Assembly (NCBI RefSeq): GCF_020360975.1
Contig: NW_025408674.1
Span: forward strand, 806,001-870,000
Reading direction: 5' to 3'
Source of the DNA: Hirsutella rhossiliensis
Taxonomy: Eukaryota > Ascomycota > Sordariomycetes > Hypocreales > Ophiocordycipitaceae
DNA: 64,000 nt
Shown: one piece after another, positions 21,183 to 33,177 of the stretch
Position numbering within the stretch: position 1 is the stretch's first letter
How the letters are laid out: the number at the start of each line of letters is the position of its first letter
Translations under genes and position numbers: made by a program
The notes under the pieces: generated by a model
Told to the model about the DNA's origin: nothing
Databases searched by the model: none
The model's input: the letters and a program-made list of their open reading frames with translations, nothing else

Positions 21183-21701
21183 TAGGAGGGATTAGTGAGG
21201 CTGTACTTGGATTTCTCTGCAAGGCGGAGATCCTGCAATCGTTGGTGGTGGGCAGCCTAGCCAAACCTTCCAAGCTCTTCATTCCTGGCGCTCGTGCGGC
21301 TGATGCGAAGAGCCTGCAGATAGTGGACCCCCCCATATTGAGGGGGAAAAAGGCATGGGGTCACCACCTGCTCAAAATGGTATGTCATGCCTCACCATCT
21401 AGTGGCATCGTCTGACGCCGAAGGAGGTCCGGTCTTGAGCCATGATGGCCACTTGGTTTGGTTGGTTGCAGTAGTTCGGCGGCAACTGTACGGTGCGTCA
21501 AGTCGCATTAATCCTGCCTTGCCTGTACGCCACAGGGGACACGGCCAACGGCATATAGGTGCATAGAGAATGCTAGCAGCTCCGGAGCTGTAGTTTGACA
21601 TATAAAGAAGGCATTGAAAGGTGCATGTGTAGACAAAGTCATCACCATTTCAACCTTTCTGCCGCTCAAAAAAGCGCTATCAACCTGCCTGCAATAAAAC
21701 G

Positions 21702-22216
21702 ATGGTATCACATATTATCACCCAAGGCTCGATTAGGTGCGGTCACCTCAACGAGGTTAATCAGAAGCAATGCACCCATGAACAGCCATGCCAGCTTGGA
21801 GTTCAACCGTTTCAGATCATCACCGAAACTTGCGAGAGGTGTATGCAGGACAAAATATTCCGCAGCAAGTTCCACAACCTTAGAGATAAAGCATCTCTAT
21901 TCCGTTACTGGGAGTGTCGAAAGCTCAGTGAGAATAGAAATTTGTGGGGGCCTTTCAGGTTGGGTGTGGGAGTAAACATCCCGGCTTTTGAGAGCATCAT
22001 GGCCAAAATAGAAATAAGCATGCGCGAAACATGGCAGGAAGAAACCACAAGAATCGTCAAACTAGCGAGTTGCGGTGCGAGCGCGGTTTTATGGAGGGTC
22101 AAGGATCGTGTTCTGTTGATAAGTTAGACAGTGATGAGGGTAGAGTACTTTTAGCAAGGGCCCTGGAGATGATTCTTGAGGAGACGAACAAGCCGGAGGA
22201 ATCGCCAAGTAACTAG
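21702..22216 (+). pseudogene. Small Cys/His-rich protein, frameshifted copy
   Basis: An ATG at 21702 begins MVSHIITQGSIRCGHLNEVN. Cysteines and histidines are spaced RCGH, QCTHEQPC, CERC, then a helical C-terminal part. The intact paralogue is on the minus strand at 36956-37471. This copy has four T where the paralogue has five (near 22085), so the frame shifts after SCGASAV; the homologous ending (MEGQGSCSVDKLDSDEG) continues in another frame to 22216. The function is unknown. The Cys/His pattern may bind metal. Confidence 0.6.
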
Positions 22217-23073
22217 TTATCGTTTTCTTCTCAGTGATCTACCTTGTGTTCCTTCCCTTCCCGTTTGACAACCCACGGCCCCGACGAGGCCGAGATCAGG
22301 GACGACCAGGGGTGAGCCAGGTTCTTGGCTCTGCGAGCCAGCACGAAGCTCATCTTCCAGAATTTTCACAGCTGAGAGTCACGTTTCCTGCAGCCGCACT
22401 GTTGTCTCACAAATCCAAATGTGGAATGGATCAGGGACACCTGTTGCTCGTGTCCTTGACCTTCATTGTTTAATCCATCTCCACCAGAAACCTTCTGGTG
22501 TCGTCACGGCCACCTTCAATTTTACTGCAGACCCGGGCTAGTTGCCTTCTACACAGCTCCATGGCGTTCCGACCTCCCTAGTCAAGACGAGCGTAGACGT
22601 ATGCAAGCCATAGTGCATGAACCAGGTTGTATGCCCTGCTGGTGATGCCGATTTACTGGATGACCTCATAACCGGGGGCCAACCGCATTGACCTGTTGAA
22701 GACGTGCCATTCCGCCCACCCGACTCTGACCATGCCGCTTCAAGGTGGAGGAAGCTCACCCGCCTCATATATGTAGATAATCATATCAACTATAACCCAG
22801 TCTCAAGGCAATTATGGTGTAACCTTGCTATGCACAAGCACCCCATCACCACCTCACTCTGGGTATGCCTGCCAACGGTTTGCAAAGCGGCTAGACAACG
22901 TCCAGCGGCTCTCTTCATCTAAGCGCTATTTTCCAAATACCAACACTCGCTGTTATGACTCAACATCATATAAAACACGTCTTGTTCCGGCAAGCCCCAT
23001 GCTCATATTCTCACTACTCTAATCTAAGTCCGAACTCCGCTCTATCCGCCGTTCACGGTTGCCGCATTTCGAC
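22217..23073. other. Non-coding spacer of the duplication
   Basis: Conserved in inverse orientation at 36100-36955 but without a supported gene. The part next to 23073 includes the promoter region of the membrane gene, with a TATAAA-like tatataaaacac near 22966. Confidence 0.5.
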
Positions 23074-23973
23074 ATGCAAGACGAGATTACAATCAAGGAG
23101 GTCACCGAGGCTGGTGTCGTGTTTGCCGTGACCACGGTCTTTCTGGCTTCCTACCTGTACTGGATGATCAGAGTCAAGCCGCGAAAAGCTTCGCGTAGGC
23201 GAACTTGGGCATTGATTTCCACGGCCTGTATCTTCTTGGGTGCAGGAGTAATATTTGCCTCTTTGTTCGGTAGTGCGAGAAATGCACTCCTACCGAGCGT
23301 CCTTGCCTACCCCTTCTTCACGGCCTGGAAAGGGGTCACCATGTTTGCGTCGACATCATCGAGGTACTTCTCACTCAGGCCCGTCTAGTTATCTCCCCAA
23401 TATGCTTATGGTTTACAGCTTATTCAAATTGTCGATCCCTTGATATACGCGTATTTTTCTCACGCTGTCAATCAGGCGAGACTCATCATTTTTGGACTGG
23501 TATTAGGTTTTCACCTTCCCTTTATTGGGGCGACAGTCTGGCAATTTAGACTATCTGGTGTCGAATACTGCTGGGCTGCTTCAATGGTGTCTCACTTGAC
23601 TTCCACTATTATGGTTATGGCGATATGGAGGAAGACGCAGTGTTTTCGTCGTTTTGGCCAGCGCTCTAACCAGCCCCAGCCAGAGGTGCCGACGTCAAAC
23701 CAGGGATTGCCGTGGCTTGGAGCGGTAAGTGGATTGGTGTTCCTAGCATCATCTGGGCTCCTAGTGTGTTTTGCGACTGGTTGGGTGGGACACCAATTTG
23801 GAGGTCAGTGTGGACTTTGTCTGGCGATTTTAGTTGTGCCAGCAGTACCTCTGGACAGTATGATGAGAGAGCACCAGAGGAAACGGGTAGGCAGAGAGAT
23901 GCAACTGTCTGCGGTGACAGACCACGGTACTGAACGGTCGACGGAGCACCTGGTATTATCCCGAGGGCATTGA
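23074..23973 (+). pseudogene. Multi-pass membrane protein, copy 1, frameshifted
   Basis: An ATG at 23074 begins MQDEITIKEVTEAGVVFAV. Hydrophobic segments follow: VVFAVTTVFLASYLYWMI, LISTACIFLGAGVIFASLF, then after an intron LIIFGLVLGFHLPFIGATVW, SMVSHLTSTIMVMAI, LGAVSGLVFLASSGLLVCF and CGLCLAILVVPAVPL, so six to seven membrane spans in about 275 residues. Compared with the minus-arm copy, one base is missing near 23344 (ATGTTTGCG against ATGTTATGCG), which breaks exon 1 just before the intron. The intron donor is GTACTT and the acceptor is TTTACAG near 23436. The second exon is intact here. It is a fungus-specific integral membrane protein of unknown function. Confidence 0.65.
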
Positions 23974-24296
23974 ATCTGACAGACGGTAATTTACGTCACT
24001 ATCCACTCTCTGCCTACGGCTATCTCCGTTAATGTAAGCGTCCCAGGTTTGGGTCAAACGCAGATGCCCTGTTCAGGTCGATGCAAACGCTTCGAGAATA
24101 CTTTCATAGTTGCCTCCAAAGCATGCATTAAAGGAAAAGCCTTCCGTGCAAATCATCTCGTATGCATGATCTTCGGTCCAGTTACATTATCATCGGCTGA
24201 AGTGCCTACCTTAGTTCACGCAAATTTCCACCAGTCGTCTGAAAGGCATGTCCCAAAGAAGGACTTCCTTGGACTCGCAAAAGGACATGCCGGGAT

Positions 24297-24696
24297 ATGA
24301 GACTGATGAAAACGATAAGGCCATCGAAGCTCGAACAACAGCAGCATGCGTACAGTGGTCTAGCATGCACCATCTATCTCGAAAGAATTACCACAAGAAG
24401 GATTGGAGGCGCGGCCCTTAACACTGAAGTAAAGACTGCTGCCGATCGGATCATCACATTGATGGGCCGCTTTACGATGGGTATCGACCAACTGGCAACG
24501 TTGTGGCCACTCCTCACTGTAGGCATTGCTACCGTGACCCATACCAGCAAAATACCTTGCGTCAGCGGCTGGTTGGAATGGAATGCTTCGGATTAACGGT
24601 AAGGACGATTTACCTTACGCTGTGGCCTTTGCTTACCGAATGTCCAATATGTAAGCCGTGTCCTAGAGGCTCTACAGTATTCGTGGAGTGATGGGG
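24297..24696 (+). pseudogene. C-terminal fragment of a fungal transcription factor
   Basis: Reads ADRIITLMGRFTMGIDQLAT followed by LWPLLTVGIATV, then after a one-base shift YQQNTLRQRLVGMECFGLT. This is reminiscent of the C-terminal helices of fungal-specific transcription factor domains (Fungal_trans_2 type). A GTAAGG donor follows GLT near 24598. No DNA-binding domain lies directly upstream, so it is probably an orphan fragment. Family assignment is from pattern memory only. Confidence 0.4.
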
Positions 24697-24897
24697 CAAG
24701 TTATGCGGAGCTTGAGGCGATGCTGTCATCAAAACTTGTTCCTTGAATGCACGGTAACTGTAAATAAAGGCAGCAGGGGGCATTTACAGGCTACAACGTA
24801 TTGAACTACCAGCACACATCGCATGAATCGCCAATACGAGGCAGTTCCCCGACAAGTCTCGTATGAAGACCGAGGATGTTGATGCTAGCTTGTGGAA

Positions 24898-25720
24898 TCA
24901 ATGTTTCATAGAGGAGGCATCAAGGGACCACTCCCATTCTATGGGCTGGTAAAGATATTCAAATTCAACACTCTTCCACGGCCGGTCGCTTGCTCCTCCG
25001 AAATTTCTGAACACGCTGCCTCCTGTGCCTTTGCCTAGGAGCTTGCCATCTTTGCTCAGGCGATCGAAGCCATGCATCCTTCCTCCCGGTGATTTCATCA
25101 TGGCTCCTTCGCTCGCGCTGTCTGGTGCATCGTGACGAGCCTGGAGGAGAACACTGGGAGAACCTCAAGGTGATTTGAACAGGCTTGCGAAGAGGGAAGC
25201 CGAACTCTAGTTCAATTTGTTCGTCCTGTCCGCTATCGATGGAACCGTTGGCCTCTACTCGATGGCAAGTGTCGGATACGGCGACCTGAAATACAAGCCC
25301 AGGAGGACGATTCTCCTTCCCGTCGCTGCAAGAGGAAGAGTCATGAAGATGGCTGGGTGCGAGCACCGGATGTGCCTCTGCTGTAGGTGACTCTGCAATC
25401 TCGCCTTGCGCCTGTTCGTCGCGATGGCCTACGCTGTTGTATTGAGTTTCGGTGTCCCAAACCTCCGAGGTTGGCGAGGCAGGACGTAGAATCCTATCGA
25501 GGGCACGGAGATGACCAGTTTGTCCACAGGCAACCAACTCAGTGTGAAAGGGACTCGCATCTTCCTGAGTCGTCGAGGCAGAGTCAGTCGACATGACGGG
25601 CAAAAGGGCCTTCGTTAGATCGTCCACCGCTCGTTGGCTCTCGGAGCTGCAAGAACAAGGAGAGTGATAGGAAGACAAAGAATAGGTGGGTTGGTGTCTA
25701 TGTTCCTCTGCTTTCCGCAC
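24898..25720 (-). CDS. Hypothetical protein, possibly frameshifted
   Basis: A Ser/Glu-rich first part (25720 to about 25160) contains SYHSPCSCSSESQRAVDDLT. A second part in another frame contains MMKSPGGRMHGFDRLSKDGK and SVEFEYLYQPIEWEWSLDA before a stop near 24898. Both halves have convincing amino-acid composition, and the switch lies near 25150. No start ATG is certain in the first half. No family recognised. The minus arm of the duplication lacks a recognisable counterpart. Confidence 0.35.
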
Positions 25721-26805
25721 GAGTGTGGAACGGGCTTCCTGGTCGAGCTTGTCTGTAACCCCGATGTGAGCTCCAGCAAATTATCCCGCAAGTCCTCCAC
25801 AATGCGACCTTGACCACTTCATGCCAACTTTCAGCCGGGTTGGCTCATGCACCTTCCTCCTGTTTCGGGGCTGTGGTCCGCTGTTGTTGCTGATGCCTGT
25901 GAGCCACCCTTAGGGGACGTCTACCAGTCAGCCTAAGTCTTTAACCATCCCTTGCATCAGATGGTTCGTGTACCCCTGACCAGGACACCTCCAGCTTCTG
26001 CATCTACGCGTCGATCACATCCCAAATCCACCAGCAGCCGACTTCCAAATAGGCAACGAGACAAATCTCTAGAGTGACTGGGCGGACCGGCTCTCCCGAA
26101 TCATGAAGACTGGCCCGCAGCTCCCCTGCAGTGGGAGTCAGGGGGTGAGCGTGACGCAGGATTCTGCCTGTTGATTTCTCTTCCCTCGTCTTGGCATGGG
26201 AAGTGCTGGGGGGTGGCGAAGCTCGCAGGGAAGGAAGCCTCGTGACAAGGGAAGGGCTGCCCACGTCGGCATCCACCTCGGAAGAAGAAGGTAGCCTCTG
26301 TGAAACCTGCGTCCGCGGCTGCCGAGGTACGGATGTTTTGCAATACTGGTTGGATATAACAGTTATGAAATATTGGCAAACAGGCAGGGGCTCTAAAGCG
26401 AGCGGCTCCCAAGACTCGGTCCAGCTAACCAACCGACTCATCACGTTTACTTAGGGGCGAGTGTTCCAATTCCCACCAACACGGGGCAGATGTGACCCAT
26501 GAAATGCAAATCCGACTGTCCTTTGTCCAAGCCCCTGGGAAGACTGCAAGGGCTACGCCATGACCAGCACGCGGCCAGTCAAAGAAGGCGTGAAGCTGCT
26601 GTAGCTATCCTACTTGCTTCCCTTGCCAGAGATCTAACGAGTTTTGTCCATTCCCTCGGGTTTCCTTTTGCCAACCCCCATTCTTTCCCGACACCCAGCA
26701 TTGGGCCCATACTCTACTTGCGGGACAATTCACTGGATTTTTATTTTTATTTTACTTTCCTCCTTCACTGGCCGAAAAAAGTCTACAGACAAGCCTGCAA
26801 GCGAA

Positions 26806-27656
26806 ATGTCAGCTCCCGCAGTAAGTAACATAAACCCAGGTGATGCCATCGACAGGAATGGCCTTTTCTAACACGAAACTCCGTTTTCTTTCTCTGCTCT
26901 AGCAGAAGAAAAGCTTAGTCCGAATTCGAGACAACCAAAGGAGATCGCGCGCCGGAGAGAGTATGTCCAGGAGCTCGAACAGCGACTCAGGGTATATGAG
27001 CTCCAGGGCATCGAGGCTTCGACCGAGATCCAGATGGCCGCGAGGAGAATAGCCGAGGAGAACAAGCAGCTACGGAGCTTCTCAACAGGCATGGCTTTAG
27101 TGACGGCCAAGTTGCCCATTTCTTGCAGTCGGGCACTTTCGTGCTACTTGATGCCGACCAAAACCATCCTTTTCGCGCCGGCGACCCTGGGGCCGCCGTC
27201 CAGTCGCTGGAACAGCTCTTGGTGCCGCGTCGACTAGCCAGTCTAGATCAAGACTTCTCCCTCTCTTTGCCGAGACAGTCATGTCGGGATCCCTCCACTA
27301 CTAGCGGGTCGACGACAAAGTCGTCCATCTGGGAGTCATCGCAGCTCACGACATCCTCATACGGCTATCAAAATCACATGGGCATGGCTACCGCAGTCAT
27401 GGGCTTGGGGGTTCAATCCAAATACCCACTGACAACCCCGTTAAGTCGTGCGAGCACCACGCGACAGGGCAGTGTTCATTGCGAGCGTCCGTCTCTGTCG
27501 ATGCTGGACAGTCCCGGCCAACCCATGGTCACCACACAGGCTATGTTTGTAGGCGACCGTCCGGTAATGCACTTGCAACGCCCTCTACCGACATATACAT
27601 ATTCAGACTCGACGATACCACATTACGGTCCTCCAGGAAGCACCCCTGGCAGTTGA
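26806..27656 (+). pseudogene. bZIP transcription factor, copy 1, frameshifted
   Basis: Exon 1 is MSAPA (26806-26820), then an intron 26821-26902 (GTAAGT to CTCTAG). Exon 2 begins QKKSLVRIRDNQRRSRA, the basic region with the NXXXSR signature. Relative to the minus-arm copy, four bases are missing just after this, so the rest of the basic region and zipper (ARRREYVQELEQRLRVYEL) sits in another frame. One more base is missing near 27079. Downstream the frame (27123-27656) encodes a Ser/Thr/Pro-rich tail, SYGYQNHMGMATAVMG, ending with TAG. This 3' half is absent from the other copy. It would be a nuclear DNA-binding dimer if intact. Confidence 0.8.
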
Positions 27657-28378
27657 TTCCCATGCTTCGTCCAGTGGTGACAGCAGAAATGTACACGTTG
27701 ATGCTGGGAATTGCCTGTAAATACAAACATTCCCTTCAAAGCTGTCACCCGTTCTATGACTATATTTCATAGAATTGGCTCCACAAGTCTGTAGTTGATC
27801 AGTAAATGCCAATCCGTTATCGTAGCGAACGTCAGCCGAGTGCGCGTAAGCGAACATGATATGGCGAGGCATTCAAGCGTACAGAGCCCAGATCTGTCTT
27901 GCAACCCGCAGTCTCGGTGGTTACGCGAATGTAAGACTCCGACCATTACCTGTTGGTTCCGCTGCTGCCTTGAGAGGTCCAGCTGCCTGGTCCAGGGGGA
28001 AGAGCTACTTTAGGAGCAATAGTCTTTCATTCATTATCCTGTGCGAAGCTTACAGGTGCCGCAGCCAGCAATCAATTCAGGTCGAGTAGCATCCTGCATG
28101 GGGCGCGCGCATGGTATGCCTGCCTGTTTCCATCAAACATGATTTGGCATACCCATCTCGGCCTGATTCCTCCTCAAGGTGCGTTTTGGCTCTAGTATAC
28201 TGTTAATACTCTAGTCGCCTCGGGCTTCAGCCTTGTGGTGGAAGGTCGAGCACTATAAAGTCCAAAACTTTCCTCGGCCCAGGCTGCGTATTTCCATGGC
28301 ACCCACGCCAAAGCCCTCCACCGAGCTTGAGTATCCGAACTACGGCATATTAGCCGTCTTCTGCGCCGATTTTCACCG
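27657..28378. other. Intergenic, no supported gene
   Basis: Only short frames. It contains the upstream region of the Zn2Cys6 gene; a possible TATA element (cactataaag) lies near 28250. Confidence 0.45.
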
Positions 28379-29476
28379 ATGGCGGATGAAGCTAGCCCTC
28401 GTACTGAGGATGGGCGAGTCTTTGACTTGGCAACATACGCGGAGGCACTCCTCGCCACCGCCCCTGAATATAACTGCAACTTGCCGGGCCAGTGTGAAGA
28501 CAGTGAACTGAGCAGAGTTCCTGACTTGCACGGGAAGCAGCGAGAAGCCTTCGCATCCGGCGCCGCACAAGTCCAGCAGAGGTCAGCATTCGCATATGCA
28601 GTAGCGCCATCTAACATGGAGCAACCACATTCCGACCGCGATCGATACTATGTATGTCTGGTGGCGGGCTGCTTACTGGCGTACGTTGATGAAAACGACT
28701 TGAAATCCCATTCAAAGGTTTGCATCGCATCGCATGGGACACACCGGGGCTTCCAAAGCCTGGCTGATGTTGAGGAGCCAAGTCCGTTTCCTAGTGTGGT
28801 GTACGAGCCGAGCCCACCATATGAGAGCAGGGCGACAGATTATCGCAATATCGGTGAAGAGTCAGTCGTGGTTCGTCACTTTCCCAGTACACAGTCCCCC
28901 TTGTCGGGAGTGGCGCAAGCGGATAGCCGTGCAGTGAACGCGCCTCAGATGTCGCCCACCATGGGCTTGACCGTCAGAGCCGTCACCTCGCAGTCAATGC
29001 CTGTGATCAACGCTCCCCGCGTCGACAGCCATGGCGATACGAGTCCCAAGAGTGCGACAGTCCAGTCAATAGGCACGGGCGCCGTGCTAACGAAGCCCAC
29101 AACCGTGTACGCCGACAACAACAGTGACGACCAGCTCTCTGTGCAACAGGTGGCAGGGCAGGATGAACGACCACAGCCGGGCTTCTTGTTCTTCTCACAG
29201 ACATCCAACATCATCCGAAGAACCGACCGGGCTTGCCAAGCTTGCAGGGCAAGAAAATCCAGATGTAGCAGGACCCAACCATGTGAGCGGTGCGTTGCAG
29301 GGGGGAAGACTTGCCAGTATTCGAGATCATCCCAAAGAAGGGTTCCGCGGCATCGGCATCATGTGGTGCATACAGATCACACGTAAGCAGAAACTGTCAT
29401 GGTTCGGATTCCTATTATACTAATATCCTCTAGTCGCGATGAAAAGCATACGGAACCTGGGGGAGGGCCGCATTAA
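28379..29476 (+). CDS. Zn(II)2Cys6 protein with an upstream C2H2-like motif
   Basis: An ATG at 28379 (MADEASPRTEDGRVFDLATY) opens 334 codons without a stop. A C2H2-like motif YYVCLVAGCLLAYVDENDL followed by KSHSKVC lies at about residues 90-118. A Ser/Pro-rich linker follows. A full binuclear cluster CQACRARKSRCSRTQPCERC and final GGKTC lies at about residues 282-310. The cluster binds two zinc ions and contacts DNA in fungal regulators. A GTAAGC donor at 29383, a TACTAAT branch and a TAG at 29431-29433 define a likely 51-nt intron; the spliced end adds about 14 residues and stops at 29474-29476. The unspliced frame stops at 29386. The cluster lies at the C-terminus, which is unusual, and no fungal_trans domain follows, so the gene may be truncated on its 3' side. 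Confidence 0.75.
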
Positions 29477-30229
29477 GGGGTTAAGGTCATAAAGCGCAGC
29501 CGCAAAGCCATCTGGCCCCAAGCCTGCCCATGAGATTTATCTTCGAAGCAACACATTACTAGCCACTTACCGCAAGGCACTGGCATCGGCTGCATGTGTT
29601 ATTGTGAGGATAAAAGCTGCGGACAGAAATGAAGTCGAAGACACGCGGATGCGAGGTGACGATGGGACGATCTTCATTTTCAGCCGGGGTTGCAGAATCG
29701 TTAGCCGCGTAACCGTGGAACAAGCAAGTGCCTCTTCGGAGTTGGCCGAGTGGAATAAGGTTATTTGTGTAGATAATTCACTATGAGTACAGTGCTGTAT
29801 CTGCCAGCCGACTAATTGTGTCCACATATGTAACCCGAGTTTTATTCCTCCGAGCCAGAATGAGATTTTGTAGTTATATTCGGCTCTATAAGTCTATATG
29901 TTGTCCACACTCGTGGACTAGGAAAGACGAAATGAATGATCTCTTGATTATGATATCTCTAGCTACAGAAGGAGTGGAAGGCTAGGTCTTATATAGACAT
30001 AACGTACCCCACTGCGTCATGCAACGCACCATGTCATGCAACAAATTGTCCGACCGGCAAGCCACAGCGAAAATTAATCCTGCGACCAACACAACCATTG
30101 ACAATATTTTTGAAAATTTCAGAAATATGAAATAGTATATATAGAATCTATTGATATAAATGTTTTATTTGTAAATGCAGTCTGGCGGTCTTGTGGTCCC
30201 CTAGACCCGAGAGACAGAGAAACCGGCCT
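29477..30229. other. AT-rich spacer next to copia fragment
   Basis: No gene. The stretch from about 29890 (TGTTGTCCACACTCGTGGA) towards 30130 looks like part of a copia-type LTR and is AT-rich, but no partner copy was found in the window. Confidence 0.35.
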
Positions 30230-31540
30230 CTACTGAGTAACTGCGCACCCTGCTTCCTCTATGTCTTCGTCGTCAGGGACGTCTATCGCCACCATTTGAC
30301 GAAGAACATCGTATGTATAGACCTGGACAGCTTCCGCGTCCTCTTCGCTCTTCGGATCGTACATTGTTGACTCATCAAATTGTACATTCGCCGAGACCAT
30401 CAGTTTGGTCTGGCGGATCGAGGGTATCCACACGACATATTGATGGGTCGATCTGTAGCCCACCAGGTAACCGATATGAGCTCTCTGCTCAAGCGGGGAC
30501 TGCGTCTTATGTGACTTTACATGCTCCAACGCAGTGATTGCCATTGGGTAGGCCACACAGCCGAAGACACGCAGGTGATTTATGCTCGGCTGGACTCGCT
30601 TGATGTGGCCGTATAGAGGTTGTGGTCCCTCATATGGGTCCACCATCGTTCGTGTGGGCTTCTCCAGCTATGATCAGATCCTTTAAGTGGCGTACGGTTG
30701 AGCAAATACACTGCTGTGCGGTAGGTCTCGGTCCAGAGCTCCTCCGGGATGCGGGAGTCCAGGTTCATAAGCCGGGCCCTTTCTTTGACCACGGCCCCGG
30801 ACCTTTCTGCATGCCCATTTTGCGTGGGCGTGGATGGAGCTGACTGGAAGACCCGAATGCCCAATCCTTCGATGAATTTGACTAGCTCCTTTGTTAGAAG
30901 GGCTTTTTCTCCGTCAGAAGCCAGGTTGATCAGTTTTATCCCGTACTGAACTAGTTTCTAGCATCGATGTTAGCTTCTTGAAAGCATCTCGGACCTTCGT
31001 TTTGTTCGTCAATGCATAATAAAACCTCATTCCGGTCGTCATGCATGTGAATAGCGCAAAGTACTTTTCACCCCCGAATCCGGCCACCGGGCCTGGGTGT
31101 AAGTCGAAGCTAAATTGAGCACCGGCCCTCTGGGTCGTAAAGTGGGCTCTCACGGAGACCTGCCTCTTTGCCTTGCCTGTTGCGCAGACCTCGCATTCAC
31201 ACGTGGCCGGTCCTTCCATCTTGGTTAGGTGGCTAAGGGGTTCTGGCCCCGGATGTCCTAGCCGTCTGTGCCAAAGGTCTGCTTGCCCACCCATTGGTGG
31301 CTTAGGAGCCCTGCTTGTGACAAAGACGCTGTGTTGGGGCCGCTTTGAGAGGCTTGCAATAACGTATTGGTCTTCAATTTCTTGCAGGCTGACCAGAGTG
31401 CGCCCTGTGGGCTCATGGTAGAGTGTGCCGTTAACCTGGTTCCAATAGATCTTCGCAACAATCCCCTGACGAGCTGAGAACATACTTGTTGGCATCTCTG
31501 GGATGTAGGTATCTCTGAGAGGAGCATGAGAACCATATCA
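30230..31540 (-). pseudogene. copia pol fragment (protease end, integrase), minus strand
   Basis: From 31495 down: MPTSMFSARQGIVAKIYWNQ, LWHRRLGHPGPEPLSHL (GAG_pre-integrase), CECEVCATGKAKRQVSV as the zinc pair, then the integrase core start FSFDLHPGPVAGFGGEKYF. After a shift comes TPTQNGHAERSGAVVKERAR with the last acidic residue, and then HLRVFGCVAYPMAITALEHV and RAHIGYLVGYRSTHQYVVWI. It stops at 30230 before any reverse transcriptase. The N-terminal gag is also absent. It is a copia relic unrelated in detail to the element at 51.5-57.1 kb. Confidence 0.8.
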
Positions 31541-31571
31541 GAGAGGGGGTCTGCTATGCGTCACGAAATGG

Positions 31572-32515
31572 ACCTCCTGCAGCATACTGGGAGTTTTCGA
31601 ACGCAACAGCGGCCTATCTGAGAAATAGGGAGTTGTCAAGGAATGGCTAAAAGCCCATGGGAGTTATGGCGTGGAGAGAAGCCAAGATCAGGGCACTTGA
31701 GAGTGTTCGGATGTCCTGCCTGGGTATTTATTCCCAAAGAAAAGAGAACAAAGCTTCTGAAAAGAGCATGGCAAGGAGTTTTGTTGGATACAAAGAGGAG
31801 ACAGATAAAATCTATCTAGTCTGGAACCCAGCTGATAAGAAGGTCCACGAGGTTCGATTCGTGGAATTCGATGAGAGCAAGTATATGGACAATGAAATCA
31901 GCCAAGAATCACAATCGCAGTATGACGATGAGAAGGAAGAGAAAAGGGAGCAAGGGGAGCTCACTGATGATGACTCTGATGCCGAAGATTCGGTCAGGAT
32001 AGGACCATGGACCAGGAAGCTACAGAAGCTGGGAGGATGCCGGAGAAGCAGCGGACGGGAACCCGACCGGCCAAGACACTGCAGATTCGGAGGAAGAGCT
32101 CCAAGGAGACACAATCATTGTCAATACAGGGGAGGCGGATATAACCTCTCCTGAAAGGAGTCTGCCGAAAACAAGATCCCAGATTCGACGAGAGACCGTG
32201 GCACTCAAAAGAGCAGAGAAGCAGCGAGCAGAGCTGGAACGGCGGCAAAGAGAAGAACAGCGCATGGCAGAACGTCTGAAGAAGCGAGGGGAGAGTGGCA
32301 GGAAGGAAAGAGCCATGGTAGCAAGGACGCTTCTCCAGCCTAATACAGACCTGTACGACTTCGACCCGAAAAAGCTTACCTTCCGACAGGCGATGGAAGG
32401 CAGTGAGAAGGATCAATGGGTAGGAGCTATAGATGAGGAAGTTCAGAATCTCATTCGACGACAGACATTCTCGGAGGAAATCAACGAAGTTGACTGTGAG
32501 GGAACGATCATGTGA
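31572..32515 (+). pseudogene. copia pol fragment (integrase end, start of RT), plus strand
   Basis: AYWEFSNATAAYLRNRELSR then KSPWELWRGEKPRSGHLRVF, then after a shift SFVGYKEETDKIYLVWNPAD and a Glu/Asp-rich linker. A Lys/Arg/Glu coiled stretch (ALKRAEKQRAELERRQREEQ) leads into LTFRQAMEGSEKDQWVGAID, the start of the copia reverse transcriptase. The frame ends at 32515. This lies head to head with the minus-strand copia fragment, the two meeting near 31540-31570. Confidence 0.78.
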
Positions 32516-32612
32516 CTTTCATACTTTATGAAATGTCTCACTTTGATTCATGTAAATAGCGAAAGTCAGAGTCTTCCTTAGGAACCTCCTTCTCTCTTCG
32601 TAGACAATCACT

Positions 32613-33177
32613 TTACCCAAGTCGCACCCGACCTTGTTCGTGCACTTGTACCGTCACACTTGTCGTCGACCCGCTGGTAGTGGAGGGCTCCCGACATGAC
32701 TGTCTCGGCAAAGAGAGGGAGAAGTCTTGATCTAGACCGGCTAGTCGACGCGGCACCAAGAGCTGTTCCAATGACTGGACGGCGGCCCCAGGGTCGCCGG
32801 CGCGAAAAGGATGGCCTTGGTCGGCATCAAGTGGCACGAAAGTGCCCGACTGCAAGAAATGGGCAACATGGCCGTCACTAAAGCCATACCTGTTGAGAAG
32901 CTCCCGTAGCTGCTTGTTCTCCTCAGCTACTCTCCTCGCGGCCATCTGGATCTCGGTCGAAGCCTCGATGCCCTGGAGCTCGTATACTCTGAGTCGCTGT
33001 TCGAGCTTCTGGACATACTCTCTCCGTCGGGCGCGCGATCTCCTTTGGTTATCTCGAATTCGGACTAAGCTGTTCTTCTGCTAGAGCAGAGAAGAGAGAC
33101 GGAGTCTTGTGTTAGAAAAGGCTATTCCTGTCGATGGTATCACCTGGGTTTATGTCACTTACTGCGGGGGCTGACAT
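32613..33177 (-). pseudogene. bZIP transcription factor, copy 2, 3' truncated
   Basis: Exon 1 MSAPA (33177-33163), intron 33162-33081 (GTAAGT to CTCTAG), exon 2 from 33080. The basic region and zipper are intact and in one frame: QKNSLVRIRDNQRRSRARRR, then EYVQKLEQRLRVYELQ and AARRVAEENKQLRELLNRYG. From about 32690 the sequence no longer matches the plus-arm copy, and the frame stops at 32613, so the Ser/Thr-rich C-terminal tail is missing. The truncation point borders the copia fragment. The DNA-binding half could still be made. Confidence 0.8.

Larger units (their letters stand above)
21490..27310 (+). repeat. Inverted segmental duplication, plus arm
   Basis: Matches 32690-37730 in inverse orientation, coding and non-coding alike. 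Shared in order: flank with GTTGGCC near 21545, the Cys/His-rich gene, about 0.85 kb of non-coding sequence, the membrane gene, the block near 25970-26420, and the bZIP gene. Arms differ by many substitutions and by indels between 24 and 26 kb. Confidence 0.9.

Noticed and set aside
29830..30230. LTR of the minus-strand copia fragment
   Set aside because: AT-rich and LTR-like, but no second copy or defined borders in the window.
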